From Symbioplanes lichenis (GTDB lineage: Bacteria; Actinomycetota; Actinomycetes; Mycobacteriales; Micromonosporaceae), in assembly GCF_030709675.1 (NCBI RefSeq), contig NZ_JAUZQD010000001.1, positions 310,001-374,000 on the forward strand: 64,000 nucleotides of DNA. Reading direction: 5' to 3'. Every line of letters begins with the position of its first letter. Position 1 is the stretch's first letter. Made by a program: the position numbers and the translations under genes. Below are positions 1 to 8,382 of this stretch, one piece after another. Under the pieces are notes generated by a model. The model searched no databases, had not been told where the DNA came from, and worked only from the letters and a program-made list of their open reading frames with translations.

Positions 1-1
1 G

Positions 2-559
2 GCGCCGGAGGCGGCCGACGAGTGGCTGGACGCGCTCGCCGGGGCCGGGCTCGAGGTCGGCGCCGGTTCACGCTGGGTCGGGGTCACCGCGTGCGCCGGG
101 CGGCCGGGGTGCGCGAAGTCCCTGGCAGATGTGCGGCACGACGCCGACGCGGCGACCGTGGCCGGCGACGGGCTGCCTGTGCACTGGGTGGGGTGTGCCC
201 GGGGCTGCGGCAGTCCGGCGGCGGCGCACGTGCGAGTCGAGGCGACCGTCGGCGGCTACGCGGTGACCGTGCGGAGCGGCAGCAGCGCCGGACGAGTGAG
301 CGACGGTGAGACCACGGGCAACAGCACCGCGCGATCCGCGGGCGACGGCACGGCGGGCGGCGGCACCGGGCAATCCGGCCGCGGCGACGCGACGGGCACC
401 GGGCGATCCGCGGGCGGCGACGCGACGGACGGCAGCATCGGGACGGGCGATGGCGGGACGACCGGCGGCGTGGTGCGAGGTGATCGGCTGGCGCGGGCGG
501 TGGCGGCGGCCCGGCGCGGTTCGGTGGATGGAAGCACGGCAGGGACGAGGGAAGGCTGA
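2..559 (+). CDS. cobG: Precorrin-3B synthase, C-terminal part (CobG, truncated by window start)
   Basis: CobG is a sulfite/nitrite-reductase-like enzyme that makes precorrin-3B in aerobic cobalamin synthesis. The reading frame is open from base 2 to the TGA at 557-559; the N-terminal half lies outside the window. The visible part carries the Fe-S/sirohaem cysteine pattern of the family: C-x5-C in [11 protein letters not shown] and C-x3-C in GCARGC. After the motif GGYAVTV the protein has about 80 residues of Gly/Thr/Ser/Asp-rich low complexity before a normal-looking end ([11 protein letters not shown]), so the tail is an expansion not expected in the family. The stop is one base before cobH, so the two are co-transcribed. 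The function is well supported by motif and neighbours. Confidence 0.9.
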   Translation, partial: APEAADEWLDALAGAGLEVGAGSRWVGVTACAGRPGCAKSLADVRHDADAATVAGDGLPVHWVGCARGCGSPAAAHVRVEATVGGYAVTVRSGSSAGRVSDGETTGNSTARSAGDGTAGGGTGQSGRGDATGTGRSAGGDATDGSIGTGDGGTTGGVVRGDRLARAVAAARRGSVDGSTAGTREG

Positions 560-560
560 C

Positions 561-1178
561 ATGGAGTACGTGAAGGACGGCGCGGAGATCTACCGGCGGT
601 CGTTCGCGACGATCCGGGACGAGGCCGATCTGTCCGGCTTGCCGGCGGACGTGGCCCGGGTGGCCGTACGCATGATCCATGCCTGCGGGATGGTCGACCT
701 GGTGCGCGACATCGCTTGGAGCCCCGGGGTGGTGACCGCGGCGCGGAAGGCCCTGCTCGCCGGGGCGCCGATCCTGTGCGACGCCGAGATGGTGGCGTCC
801 GGCGTGACCCGCAAACGGCTGCCGGCCGGCAACGAGGTCATCTGCACGTTGCGTGACCCGGCCGTGCCCGGGCTGGCCGCCGAGATCGGGAACACGCGCA
901 GCGCGGCCGCCCTCGACCTGTGGGGCGACCGGCTCGCCGGGGCCGTGGTGGCGATCGGCAACGCGCCCACGGCACTGTTCCGGCTGCTGGAGATGATCGA
1001 GGCCGGGGCGCCCCGGCCGGCGGCTGTGCTGGGCATTCCGGTGGGGTTCATCGGGGCGGCCGAGTCGAAGGACGCCCTCGCGGCGTCGGACCTGGAGTAC
1101 CTCGTCGTCCGCGGGCGGCGGGGCGGCAGTGCGATCACGGCGGCGGCGGTCAACGCACTCGCCTCGGAGAAGGAGTGA
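561..1178 (+). CDS. cobH: Precorrin-8X methylmutase CobH
   Basis: CobH moves the methyl group from C11 to C12 of precorrin-8X, giving hydrogenobyrinate. The product is 205 aa, normal for the family (about 205-215). The catalytic-histidine region reads [10 protein letters not shown], and the family signatures [14 protein letters not shown] and [13 protein letters not shown] are present. The ATG at 561 is chosen because it follows GGAAGG (about 5 nt spacing) and gives the family's start [12 protein letters not shown] longer in-frame extension back to 306 is only the shadow of the cobG tail. It follows cobG by one base and precedes cobIJ by two. Confidence 0.95.
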   Translation: MEYVKDGAEIYRRSFATIRDEADLSGLPADVARVAVRMIHACGMVDLVRDIAWSPGVVTAARKALLAGAPILCDAEMVASGVTRKRLPAGNEVICTLRDPAVPGLAAEIGNTRSAAALDLWGDRLAGAVVAIGNAPTALFRLLEMIEAGAPRPAAVLGIPVGFIGAAESKDALAASDLEYLVVRGRRGGSAITAAAVNALASEKE

Positions 1179-1180
1179 CG

Positions 1181-2872
1181 GTGGCGGGCCGGCCGGGAGA
1201 CGACGTGCACGAGACCGACGGAAGCGACGCCCACGGGACCGGTGCGGGCACGTCGAGACCGGGGCGGCTCTATGGCGTCGGGCTCGGGCCGGGCGACCCC
1301 GAGCTGGTCACGGTGAAGGCGGCCCGGCTGATCGCGGCGGCCGACGTGGTGGCCTATCACGCGGCGCGGCACGGGCGGTCCAACGCGCGGGCGATCGCGG
1401 CCGGCTACCTGCGGGAGGGGCAGATCGAGGAGGCGCTGATCTACCCCGTGACCACCGAGACGACCGACCACCCCGGCGGCTACCAGGGGGCGATCGACGA
1501 GTTCTACGCGGCGAGCGCCGCCCGGCTGGCCGCGCACCTCGACGCGGGGCGGGACGTGGTCGTGCTGGCCGAGGGCGACCCGTTCTTCTACGGCTCCTAC
1601 ATGCACATGCACAAGCGGCTGGCGGACCGGTACGAGACCTCGGTCGTCCCCGGCGTGACCTCGGTCAGCGCGGCATCGGCCGTGCTGGGCCGCCCGCTGA
1701 TGGAACGCGACGAGACGCTCACGGTCCTGCCGGGCACCCTGCCGCCCGACGAGCTCGCGGCGCGGCTGGCCACGACCGACTCGGCCGCCGTGATGAAGCT
1801 GGGCCGGACGTTCGCCGGGGTGCGCGAGGCGCTCGAGCGGGCCGGGCGGCTCGACGACGCCTGGTACGTGGAGCGGGCGACCACCGACAAGGAGCGCCAG
1901 GGTCGCGTCGCGGAGATCGACCCGGCGACTGTGCCGTACTTCTCGCTGGCGCTGTTGCCGAGCAGGGCCGCCACGGCTCTCGCCGAGGACGACGTTCCCA
2001 CCGGCGCGGGGGCGACCGGTGCAGGTCAGGCCGGCATAGCGACGACCGAGGCGGTCGGCGACGAAGCTGCGGGCGCCCGGGCCGACGAGGCGCCGGGCGG
2101 GCAGGTCACGGTCGTGGGGCTCGGGCCGGGCGCCCGGGAATGGCTCACCCCGGAGGCGCAGGCGGCGCTGGCCGAGGCCGACGACGTGGTGGGCTACACG
2201 ACGTACGTGAACCGGGTGCCCGTGAACCCGCGGCAGCAGCGGCACGCCTCCGACAACAAGGTCGAGGCGGAGCGGGCGGCGTTCGCGCTGGACCTGGCGA
2301 AGCGGGGCCGGCGGGTGGCGGTGGTGTCGTCCGGCGACCCGGGCGTGTTCGCGATGGCGGCCGCCGTGCTGGAGGTCAGCGAGGACCCGCAGTGGAAGGA
2401 CGTGCCGGTCCGGATCGTGCCGGGGCTCACGGCCGCCCAGGCGGTGGCGAGCCGGGCGGGGGCGCCGCTCGGGCACGACTTCTGCATCATGTCGCTCTCC
2501 GACCGGCTCAAGCCGTGGGACGTCATCGCGGCCCGGCTCGACGCGGCGGCGGGGGCCGACCTGGTGATCGCGCTCTACAACCCGGCCTCGCGCAGCCGGC
2601 GGGAGCAGTTGGTCCGGGCGCGGGAGCTGTTGCTCGGGCACCGCGCCCCGAGCACGCCGGTGGTGGTCGGCCGGGACGTGGGCGGCCCCGAGGAGACGGT
2701 CACCGTCACGACGCTCGGTGACCTCGACCCGGCGACGATCGACATGCGCTGCCTGCTCATCATCGGCTCGAGCCAGACCCGCATCGTCGAGCGCGGCACC
2801 GGCGACGCCCAGGTCTACACGCCGAGGACCTACCCGAGCGCCACCTCGGAGGCGACCGCCCGAGGGTGCTGA
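1181..2872 (+). CDS. cobIJ: Fused precorrin-2 C20-methyltransferase / precorrin-3B C17-methyltransferase CobIJ
   Basis: This is a bifunctional SAM-dependent methyltransferase of 563 aa. Residues about 25-265 form the CobI half (LYGVGLGPGDPELVTVKA, EGDPFFYGSYMHMH, VVPGVTSVSAA). Residues about 305-545 form the CobJ half (VTVVGLGPGAREWLTPEA, SSGDPGVFAMA, VPGLTAAQAVASRAGAPLGHDFC). They are joined by an Ala/Gly/Glu-rich linker of about 35 residues. CobI methylates C20 of precorrin-2; CobJ methylates C17 with ring contraction of precorrin-3B. The same fusion occurs in mycobacteria. The GTG at 1181 follows AAGGAG at 1170-1175. It is the last gene of the plus-strand cob operon and converges on cobK with a 51-nt gap. 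Confidence 0.95.
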   Translation: MAGRPGDDVHETDGSDAHGTGAGTSRPGRLYGVGLGPGDPELVTVKAARLIAAADVVAYHAARHGRSNARAIAAGYLREGQIEEALIYPVTTETTDHPGGYQGAIDEFYAASAARLAAHLDAGRDVVVLAEGDPFFYGSYMHMHKRLADRYETSVVPGVTSVSAASAVLGRPLMERDETLTVLPGTLPPDELAARLATTDSAAVMKLGRTFAGVREALERAGRLDDAWYVERATTDKERQGRVAEIDPATVPYFSLALLPSRAATALAEDDVPTGAGATGAGQAGIATTEAVGDEAAGARADEAPGGQVTVVGLGPGAREWLTPEAQAALAEADDVVGYTTYVNRVPVNPRQQRHASDNKVEAERAAFALDLAKRGRRVAVVSSGDPGVFAMAAAVLEVSEDPQWKDVPVRIVPGLTAAQAVASRAGAPLGHDFCIMSLSDRLKPWDVIAARLDAAAGADLVIALYNPASRSRREQLVRARELLLGHRAPSTPVVVGRDVGGPEETVTVTTLGDLDPATIDMRCLLIIGSSQTRIVERGTGDAQVYTPRTYPSATSEATARGC

Positions 2873-2923
2873 CGCCACGGCCGGAAAAGAGGGCCGCCCC
2901 GGCAGAGCGAGGACGGCGAGCGC

Positions 2924-3658
2924 TCAGGTTCCGGACTGAGTGAGGGCTTCGAGCTGATCGAGCCACTGCACGGCGGCGTCCACGGTCGCGACCACGGGGA
3001 CGCCGTCGGGCAGGGGCGGCCGGTCGACCACGACGACCGGGACGTCCAGAGTCCGGGCGGCGTCGAGCTTGGCCGTGGATCCGCCGCTGTCCTTGGTGAC
3101 CAGGACGTCGACGGCGTACGAGAGCAGCAGTGAGCGCTCCGCCTCGAAACCGAACGGACCCCGGTCGAGGATGACTTCCAGGCGCGCCGGCATCGGGGGC
3201 GCGGGCGGCTCGACCGAGCGGGACACGAACCAGCACCCGGGCACGTCGGCGAACGCGGCGATGCTCTGGCGGCCCGTGGTGAGGAACACGCGCTCGCCCA
3301 GCGACGGGAGCAGGGCCGCGGCGGCGGACAGGGACGGTACGCGATGCCAGCGGTCGCCCGGGCCGGCCGTCCAGCCGGGGCGCCGCAGGATCAGCAGCGG
3401 CGTGCCCGTGGCGGCGCACGCGGCGGCGGCGTGGGAGGTCATGGTCGCGGCGAACGGGTGGGTGGCGTCGATCACGGCGTCGATGCCCGTGGACGTGAGA
3501 TAGCTGGTCAGGCCCGCGACGCCGCCGAAGCCGCCGATGCGGACCTCGCCCGGGGGCAGGAGCGGTGACCGGGTGCGGCCGGCCAGCGAACTGATCACGG
3601 TTCTCCGCGAGGCCAGGTGGCGGCCTTCGGTCGTACCGGAAAGGGCCAGGACCCTCAC
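2924..3658 (-). CDS. cobK: Precorrin-6A reductase CobK
   Basis: CobK is the NADPH-dependent reductase that converts precorrin-6A to precorrin-6B. The product is 244 aa, the usual length. It begins MRVLALSGTTEGRHLA, a family hallmark, followed by DAVIDATHPFAATM, RVFLTTGRQSI and a C-terminal VTKDSGGSTAKLDAA, all typical of CobK/CbiJ. Its ATG overlaps the TGA of cobM by four bases (ATGA), implying translational coupling. It is the third and last gene of the minus-strand cobL-cobM-cobK operon. Confidence 0.95.
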   Translation of the reverse strand: MRVLALSGTTEGRHLASRRTVISSLAGRTRSPLLPPGEVRIGGFGGVAGLTSYLTSTGIDAVIDATHPFAATMTSHAAAACAATGTPLLILRRPGWTAGPGDRWHRVPSLSAAAALLPSLGERVFLTTGRQSIAAFADVPGCWFVSRSVEPPAPPMPARLEVILDRGPFGFEAERSLLLSYAVDVLVTKDSGGSTAKLDAARTLDVPVVVVDRPPLPDGVPVVATVDAAVQWLDQLEALTQSGT

Positions 3659-4398
3659 GGCCGGGCGCGCGTGGTCGAGTAGAGGTGGCTGTCGGGGAAC
3701 TGCGACGCGGTCAGCGCCGCCCCGACCACGATCACCGCCGTGCGGCGGACGCCGGCCTCGTGCACCCGGCCGGCGATGTCGGCCAGCGTGCCGCGGAGGA
3801 TCAGCTCGTCGGGCCGGCTGGCGCGGGCGACGACCGCGACCGGGCAGGAGGCGCCGTACGACTCGATCAGCGACGCAACCACCGCGTCGATCCGCTGGAC
3901 GGCCAGGTGCAGCACCATCGTGGCCCGGCTGGCACCGAGCGTGGCGAGGTCCTCGCCCGGCGGCATGGCGGTGGCGCGCTCGGCGGTGCGGGTGAGGATC
4001 ACCGTCTGCGCGACCTCGGGCACCGTCAGCTCGCGACCGAGGGACGCGGCGGCCGCGGCGAAGGCGGGGACCCCGGGCGTGACGTCGTACGGGACCCCGG
4101 CGGCATCGAGCCGGCGCATCTGCTCGGCGACCGCGCTGAACACCGACGGGTCGCCGGAGTGCAGCCGGGCCACGTCCTGGCCTTTCCCGGTGGCGGTGAC
4201 CATCTCGGCGACGATCTGGTCGAGGTCGAGGTTCGCCGTGTCGATCAGGCGGGCGCCCGGCGGGCAGTCGGACAGCAGCTCGGGCGGGACGAGGCTGCCC
4301 GCGTACAGGCAGACCGGTGACGCGGCGAGCAGGCGCTGGCCGCGTACGGTGATCAGGTCGGCCGCTCCCGGGCCGGCGCCGATGAAGTGCACTGTCAT
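3655..4398 (-). CDS. cobM: Precorrin-4 C11-methyltransferase CobM
   Basis: CobM is a SAM-dependent methyltransferase of the tetrapyrrole methylase fold, 247 aa. It begins MTVHFIGAGPGAADLITVRG and contains VCLYAGSLVPPELL, RLHSGDPSVFSAVAEQM, VTPGVPAFAAAAA and VILTRTA, the normal order for CobM/CbiF. The ATG at 4398 is chosen because it gives the family start and overlaps the cobL stop by four bases; a longer in-frame extension upstream is antisense shadow of cobL. It sits between cobL and cobK with ATGA overlaps on both sides, so the three products are probably made in coupled amounts. Confidence 0.96.
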   Translation of the reverse strand: MTVHFIGAGPGAADLITVRGQRLLAASPVCLYAGSLVPPELLSDCPPGARLIDTANLDLDQIVAEMVTATGKGQDVARLHSGDPSVFSAVAEQMRRLDAAGVPYDVTPGVPAFAAAAASLGRELTVPEVAQTVILTRTAERATAMPPGEDLATLGASRATMVLHLAVQRIDAVVASLIESYGASCPVAVVARASRPDELILRGTLADIAGRVHEAGVRRTAVIVVGAALTASQFPDSHLYSTTRARP

Positions 4399-5603
4399 GG
4401 TTTTCTCACCGACCAGATCGTGACGGGCATCATCGGTTTCCAGCCGGTGAAGCCACCGACCGGCGCGCCGCGGCTGACCGCGACGCGGGTGAGGTTGCCG
4501 CCGAGCTTGGCGTACCAGGCGGCGAGCACGGCCTCGGACTCGAGTGTGACGGCGTTCGCGACGAGGCGGCCACCCGCGGGGAGCGCGGCCCAGGCGGTGT
4601 CCAGCACGCCGCCGCGCGTCACGCCGCCGCCGATGAAGATCACATCGGGCGCGGGCAGGCCGGCGAGGGCGGCGGGGGCGCGGCCCTCGATCACAGACAG
4701 CTTGGGTACGCCCAGAGCGCGCGCGTTGGCGCTGATGCGCGCCGCGCGGGTGGGATCCGACTCCACGGCTACCGCCCGGCAGGCCGGATGGGTCCGCATC
4801 CACTCGATGGCGATGCTGCCCGAGCCGGCGCCGACGTCCCAGAGCAGCTCGCCGGGTCGCGGCCCGAGGAGCGCCAGCGTGACCGCGCGGACCTCACGCT
4901 TGGTGAGCTGGCCGTCGCTGTCGTAGGAGTCGTCGGGGAGTCCGGGGACTCGGGACAACGCTCGGCCCCCCGGGCCGAACTCTACGGCGATGACGTTGAG
5001 GGGGTCCATGTCCGTCAGGTCGAGCTGCCGAGCGGGGCCGGAGACGATCGATTCGGCCGGGCCGCCGAGCTGGGCGAGCACGGTGAGCGTGCTGTCGCCG
5101 TAGCCGCGCTCGACGAGCAGTGCAGCCACCTGGGCGGGCGTGCCGGCGTCGCGGCCGAGGATCAGGACGCGGCGGCCGGGCTGGACGAGCGGGTGCAGCT
5201 CCTCGACCGGGGCGGTGACGAGGCTCACCGTGTCGATGTCCGCGAGCGGCCAGCCGAGGCGGGCGGCGGCGAGGGATATCGAGGACGGGTGCGGGATGAC
5301 GGTGAGGTCCGGCGCGAAGCGGCGCAGGGTCGCGCCGATGCCGTGGAACATCGGGTCACCGCTGGCCAGGACCGCGAGGCGCTTTCCGGCGGAGGCGGCG
5401 AGGAGGCCGGGGATCGCCGGGAGCAGGGGCGAGGGCCACGGGACCCGCTGCCCGCGGACGTCGGCGGGGAGCAGGTCGAGCTGCCGGGAGCTGCCGATGA
5501 TCACCTCGGCGGCGGCGAGCGCGGCGGTGGCCGTACCCGCCAATCCCGCCCACCCGTCGGCGCCGATGCCGACGACGGTGAGCACGGCGGGGTTGTCAGT
5601 CAC
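4395..5603 (-). CDS. cobL: Precorrin-6Y C5,15-methyltransferase (decarboxylating) CobL
   Basis: CobL is a bifunctional enzyme that methylates C5 and C15 and decarboxylates the acetate chain of precorrin-6B to give precorrin-8X. The 402-aa protein has the CbiE-like tetrapyrrole methylase half at about residues 1-205 (VVGIGADGWAGL, LASGDPMFHGIG, HPSSISLAAARLG) and the CbiT-like half at about 220-402 (TKREVRAVTLALL, LWDVGAGSGSIAIEWM, IFIGGG). The start is GTG at 5603. There is no Shine-Dalgarno sequence; instead TAACGT (5615-5610) lies 6 nt upstream, so the mRNA is probably leaderless. It is the first gene of cobL-cobM-cobK. Confidence 0.95.
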   Translation of the reverse strand: MTDNPAVLTVVGIGADGWAGLAGTATAALAAAEVIIGSSRQLDLLPADVRGQRVPWPSPLLPAIPGLLAASAGKRLAVLASGDPMFHGIGATLRRFAPDLTVIPHPSSISLAAARLGWPLADIDTVSLVTAPVEELHPLVQPGRRVLILGRDAGTPAQVAALLVERGYGDSTLTVLAQLGGPAESIVSGPARQLDLTDMDPLNVIAVEFGPGGRALSRVPGLPDDSYDSDGQLTKREVRAVTLALLGPRPGELLWDVGAGSGSIAIEWMRTHPACRAVAVESDPTRAARISANARALGVPKLSVIEGRAPAALAGLPAPDVIFIGGGVTRGGVLDTAWAALPAGGRLVANAVTLESEAVLAAWYAKLGGNLTRVAVSRGAPVGGFTGWKPMMPVTIWSVRKP

Positions 5604-5962
5604 TCCGTGACGTTAGCCGGAGGCCTTCTCATGTTCGTCCGCCGTCCCCCCTTCATCGACAGCGTTCGCTTCGTGCCGAGGCCGGGTCATGCACTTCGCC
5701 ACGTGAAGTTGACATATGTCCGGGACGATTACCTCTCATCCGATATCGAGGTCAAGGTCCACGAAAAAGGGATCGGTGCGCCGATTCCCGGAGGCGCCGG
5801 CCTGCCGAATAGATCATCTCGTACGACTAAGTTTTTGCACGCCGGTTGAGCGTTTACGCGGCCCGTCGCGTAGTACCCCTCGACGGCCACCCGAGACCCG
5901 GTCGTCACGCCGGCCGCTGGGGGGTGGCAGGCGCCGAGACGACTGCCGAACGGGTGAGGTCG
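5604..5962. other. 359-bp divergent spacer between cobL and the reductase operon
   Basis: No convincing gene. It holds the putative leaderless cobL -10 at its left edge. A TTGACA hexamer lies at 5709-5714 on the plus strand without a good -10 at normal spacing. The stretch 5700-5840 is visibly AT-richer than its surroundings (for example GTTTTTGCAC near 5830), as expected of a promoter region for the plus-strand reductase. I looked for cobalamin riboswitch boxes and did not recognise them. An in-frame TTG at 5846 could extend the reductase but lacks a ribosome site. Confidence 0.5.
5610..5615 (-). promoter_or_regulatory. Putative -10 element of a leaderless cobLMK promoter
   Basis: On the minus strand TAACGT is followed by six bases and then the GTG of cobL. 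This matches the TANNNT -10 spacing that places the transcription start at the start codon. No good -35 is visible. If right, there is no 5' leader in which a cobalamin riboswitch could sit. Confidence 0.45.
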
Positions 5963-7447
5963 ATGGCGTTCCAGACCTTCGAGGACCAGAGGCCGGCCCC
6001 CGGCTTCTGGGACGAGCCGGAGCTCAACCGGGGCGTGCCGCGCGGCGACATCGTGGTCGAGGACCCGGACACGACCTCGGGCTGGCAGAGCAGCGGGCCG
6101 CCGGTCGCGGTCGACGACCGCCCGCCGGCCGAGGCCACCTCGGGGAACCGCCTCTTCACGATCCTGCTGTTCTTCTCCGGGCTGGCCACCAGCCTGTCGC
6201 TCTGGCTCTTCGAGACCGAGGCCGGCGCGGTCAACGACACCGCCACCCTCATGATGGCGATCGGCCGCCTCACCGGCCTCGCCGGCGGCTACGTGCTCTT
6301 CATCCAGCTGCTGATGATGAGCCGCGTCTCCTTCCTCGAGGAGTGGGTGGGCGCCCGCGACCTGCTGCGCTGGCACCGCTGGCTGGGCACGTCGCTGGTC
6401 CTGCTGATCGGCGCGCACGCGGTCTTCATCACCTACGGGTACGCGCTCACCGCAGGCACCGGCGTCGTCGACCAGGGCATCTCGATCATCACCACGCTCC
6501 CGGACATGATCAGTGCCACCGTCGCCACGGGCATCCTCGTCTTCATCAGCCTGATCTCGATCCGGGCGGCGCGCACGAAGATGCCGTACGAGCTCTGGCA
6601 CCTGATCCACCTGACCGGTTACCTGGTGCTCGTCCTCGGTTACGGCCACCAGGTCGCGACGGGCGCCAACCTCTCCGGGCGCTTCGCCGACATCTTCTGG
6701 CCCGGCCTCGGCGCCCTGGTCATCGCGGCCCTGGTCTGGGGCCGGCTGATCGAGCCGCTGTGGCTCAACCTGCGGCACCGCTTCGAGGTGGCCGAGGTGG
6801 TGGGCGAGGGCGCGAACACGTTCTCGATCTACATCGACGGCAACCGCCTCGACAAGCTGCCCGCGCGGGCCGGCCAGTTCATGCGGTGGCGCTTCTTCAC
6901 GGCCAACGGCTGGTGGCAGTCGCACCCCTTCTCCCTGTCCGCGGCGCCCAATTCCCAGTGGCTGCGCCTCACCGTGACGGCGGTCGGCGGGCACACCCTT
7001 CGCCTGGCCCAGATGCGCCCGGGTACGCGGATCTGGGCGGAAGGCCCGTTCGGAACGTTCACGGCGCAGCGGCGTACGCGTCGCCGTGCGCTCCTGATCG
7101 CCGGCGGCAGTGGCATCGCGCCGATCCGGGCCCTGCTCGAGGACATGCCGCCGGACACGATCGTCATCTACCGGGCGAGCCGCCCCGACGAGCTGGTCTT
7201 CCGCGAGGAGCTCGAGGACCTCGCCGAGCGCCGCGACGCCTGGGTCCGCTACATCGTGGGCTCGCGCAACGACCCGGGCCCGCGCCGGCTCTTCACCCCC
7301 AACGGCCTGCTCGGACTGGTCCCCGACGTCAACCGCCGCGACGTCTATCTGTGCGGGCCGCCCGGGCTGGTGACCGCGGCCGTGGCCACGCTCAAGGGGC
7401 TGGACGTGCCTGACAGCCAGCTCCACCTGGACCCGTTCGAGTTCTGA
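5963..7447 (+). CDS. Membrane flavocytochrome / ferric-reductase-like NAD(P)H oxidoreductase
   Basis: The 494-aa protein has a cytosolic N-terminus (about 1-62), about six membrane helices (65-260) of the ferric-reductase-like transmembrane domain, and a cytosolic ferredoxin-reductase-like half (275-494). Candidate haem-ligating histidines are H138, H152, H213, H216 and H229. HPFS (321-324) is the FAD-binding signature, GGSGIAP (381-387) the nucleotide-binding loop and CGPPG (464-468) the C-terminal NAD(P)H motif. It should pass electrons from cytosolic NAD(P)H through FAD and membrane haems to the outside. ATG 5963 follows GAGG closely; GTG 5954 is an alternative. It is the first gene of an operon with the FMN-binding protein, which suggests that protein is the outer acceptor. 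Confidence 0.85.
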   Translation: MAFQTFEDQRPAPGFWDEPELNRGVPRGDIVVEDPDTTSGWQSSGPPVAVDDRPPAEATSGNRLFTILLFFSGLATSLSLWLFETEAGAVNDTATLMMAIGRLTGLAGGYVLFIQLLMMSRVSFLEEWVGARDLLRWHRWLGTSLVLLIGAHAVFITYGYALTAGTGVVDQGISIITTLPDMISATVATGILVFISLISIRAARTKMPYELWHLIHLTGYLVLVLGYGHQVATGANLSGRFADIFWPGLGALVIAALVWGRLIEPLWLNLRHRFEVAEVVGEGANTFSIYIDGNRLDKLPARAGQFMRWRFFTANGWWQSHPFSLSAAPNSQWLRLTVTAVGGHTLRLAQMRPGTRIWAEGPFGTFTAQRRTRRRALLIAGGSGIAPIRALLEDMPPDTIVIYRASRPDELVFREELEDLAERRDAWVRYIVGSRNDPGPRRLFTPNGLLGLVPDVNRRDVYLCGPPGLVTAAVATLKGLDVPDSQLHLDPFEF

Positions 7448-7474
7448 TCCCCCTCTCTGATCTGGAGTTTCGCG

Positions 7475-8005
7475 ATGCGACGCAGTACGGCAGCAGCAGT
7501 CGGGACGTTGACGGGCGCCGCCCTGATCATCGGCGTGCGGCTGAGCGTGGCCACGCCGGCGGCTCCTGTCGCCTCGTCCGCCTCGGTCGACCTCGCCGAC
7601 CCGAACCTCGACGCGGAGCCCGCCGCGACCGGCACCGCGGCGGCGGGCAAGTCCGGCAAGAAGGGCGAGTCCGACTCGTCGGGCGAGGCGGCCGGCTCCT
7701 CGGACGAGGAGGCCGCCGCGGGCACCGGCCTGAAGAACGGCGACCATCAGGGCACCGCCGTCAAGAACCCGTACGGCACGATCCAGGTCACCATCCGCGT
7801 CTCCGGCGGCAAGATCACCGCGGCGGGTGCCACGTATCCGACCACCGCCGACAGCGCCACGATCAACCCCCCGGCCATCGCCACCCTCAAGCAGGAAACG
7901 CTCCAGGCCCAGAGCGCCGACATCGACGCCGTGTCGGGCGCCACCTTCACCAGCGAGTCGTACGTCAAGTCCCTCCAGGCCGCCCTCGACAAGGCCGGCG
8001 CGTGA
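7475..8005 (+). CDS. Exported FMN-binding protein with ApbE flavinylation site
   Basis: This is a 176-aa protein. Residues about 5-27 form one hydrophobic segment (signal peptide or anchor), 35-85 an Ala/Ser/Asp/Glu-rich low-complexity spacer, and 88-176 an FMN-binding domain of the RnfG/NqrC type. The sequence DAVSGATFTS holds the SGAT site; T157 is the predicted residue to which ApbE attaches FMN by a phosphoester bond. It should act outside the membrane as a flavin carrier fed by the reductase 27 nt upstream. The ATG follows GGAG with about 8 nt spacing. The stop overlaps the next ORF's GTG. ApbE encoded just downstream supports the assignment. Confidence 0.88.
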   Translation: MRRSTAAAVGTLTGAALIIGVRLSVATPAAPVASSASVDLADPNLDAEPAATGTAAAGKSGKKGESDSSGEAAGSSDEEAAAGTGLKNGDHQGTAVKNPYGTIQVTIRVSGGKITAAGATYPTTADSATINPPAIATLKQETLQAQSADIDAVSGATFTSESYVKSLQAALDKAGA

Positions 8006-8373
8006 CGTCCAGCCGCTTCACGCGGGTCGCCGGGCCCGGGAACAGCGCCCGGCCGTCCGGTCCCGCCGCCCACCCGCCGCTCGTGGCCAACGCCCGGGCG
8101 CGGACCACGGCTCTGCACCGGCCCCCGCGCGCCGCCTCCCCGGCGCTCGACGATCTGCTCGGGCTCGTCGACTCCGGGCTCGGCGACCTGCTCGGCCTCA
8201 CCGAGCGCGACGTGATCCGCCTCTTCGACCTCGGCGACCCCTCCGGGCCGGGCGATCGCCCCGAGCCGGGCAGCGTTCGCGTCTCGCGGGACAACGCCGG
8301 CCACCACCCGCGCCCGCGTCGCCGGCCTCCGGGCGACTCCCGCCGCACGCGCCCCGGCGACACGGGCGCGTAG
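8002..8373 (+). CDS. Small hypothetical ORF inside the flavin electron-transfer cluster
   Basis: I do not recognise this 123-aa product. It starts at a GTG overlapping the upstream stop (GTGA), typical of coupled genes, and ends 9 nt before apbE. Nearly all third codon positions are G or C, as in true genes of this genome. The middle (ALDDLLGLVDSGLGDLLG, then LTERDVIRLFDLGDP) could form amphipathic helices; the rest is Arg/Pro/Gly-rich and looks disordered. There is no signal peptide or membrane segment. Against it: the composition is poor, and its TAG is part of the apparent apbE -10 element, so the stretch could be a spacer with chance coding statistics. Confidence 0.45.
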   Translation: MTSSRFTRVAGPGNSARPSGPAAHPPLVANARARTTALHRPPRAASPALDDLLGLVDSGLGDLLGLTERDVIRLFDLGDPSGPGDRPEPGSVRVSRDNAGHHPRPRRRPPGDSRRTRPGDTGA

Positions 8374-8376
8374 GTT
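8371..8376 (+). promoter_or_regulatory. Putative -10 element of a leaderless apbE promoter
   Basis: TAGGTT is followed by CGGCCC and then the apbE ATG at 8383, with no Shine-Dalgarno sequence. This suggests that apbE can be transcribed on its own, apart from the reductase operon. The -35 is not obvious. Confidence 0.45.
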
Positions 8377-8382
8377 CGGCCC

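Noticed and set aside
590-2878. Long minus-strand open frame (762 codons) opposite cobH and cobIJ
   Set aside because: It is antisense to two certain genes, rich in Arg/Gly/His/Pro without domains, and arises from GC-rich codon bias of the real frame.
5604-5962. Cobalamin riboswitch upstream of cobL or the reductase
   Set aside because: No recognisable B12-box or conserved core; cobL appears leaderless.
8002-8382. Minus-strand frames opposite the small ORF
   Set aside because: Poorer codon bias than the plus-strand frame and would oppose a coherent operon.
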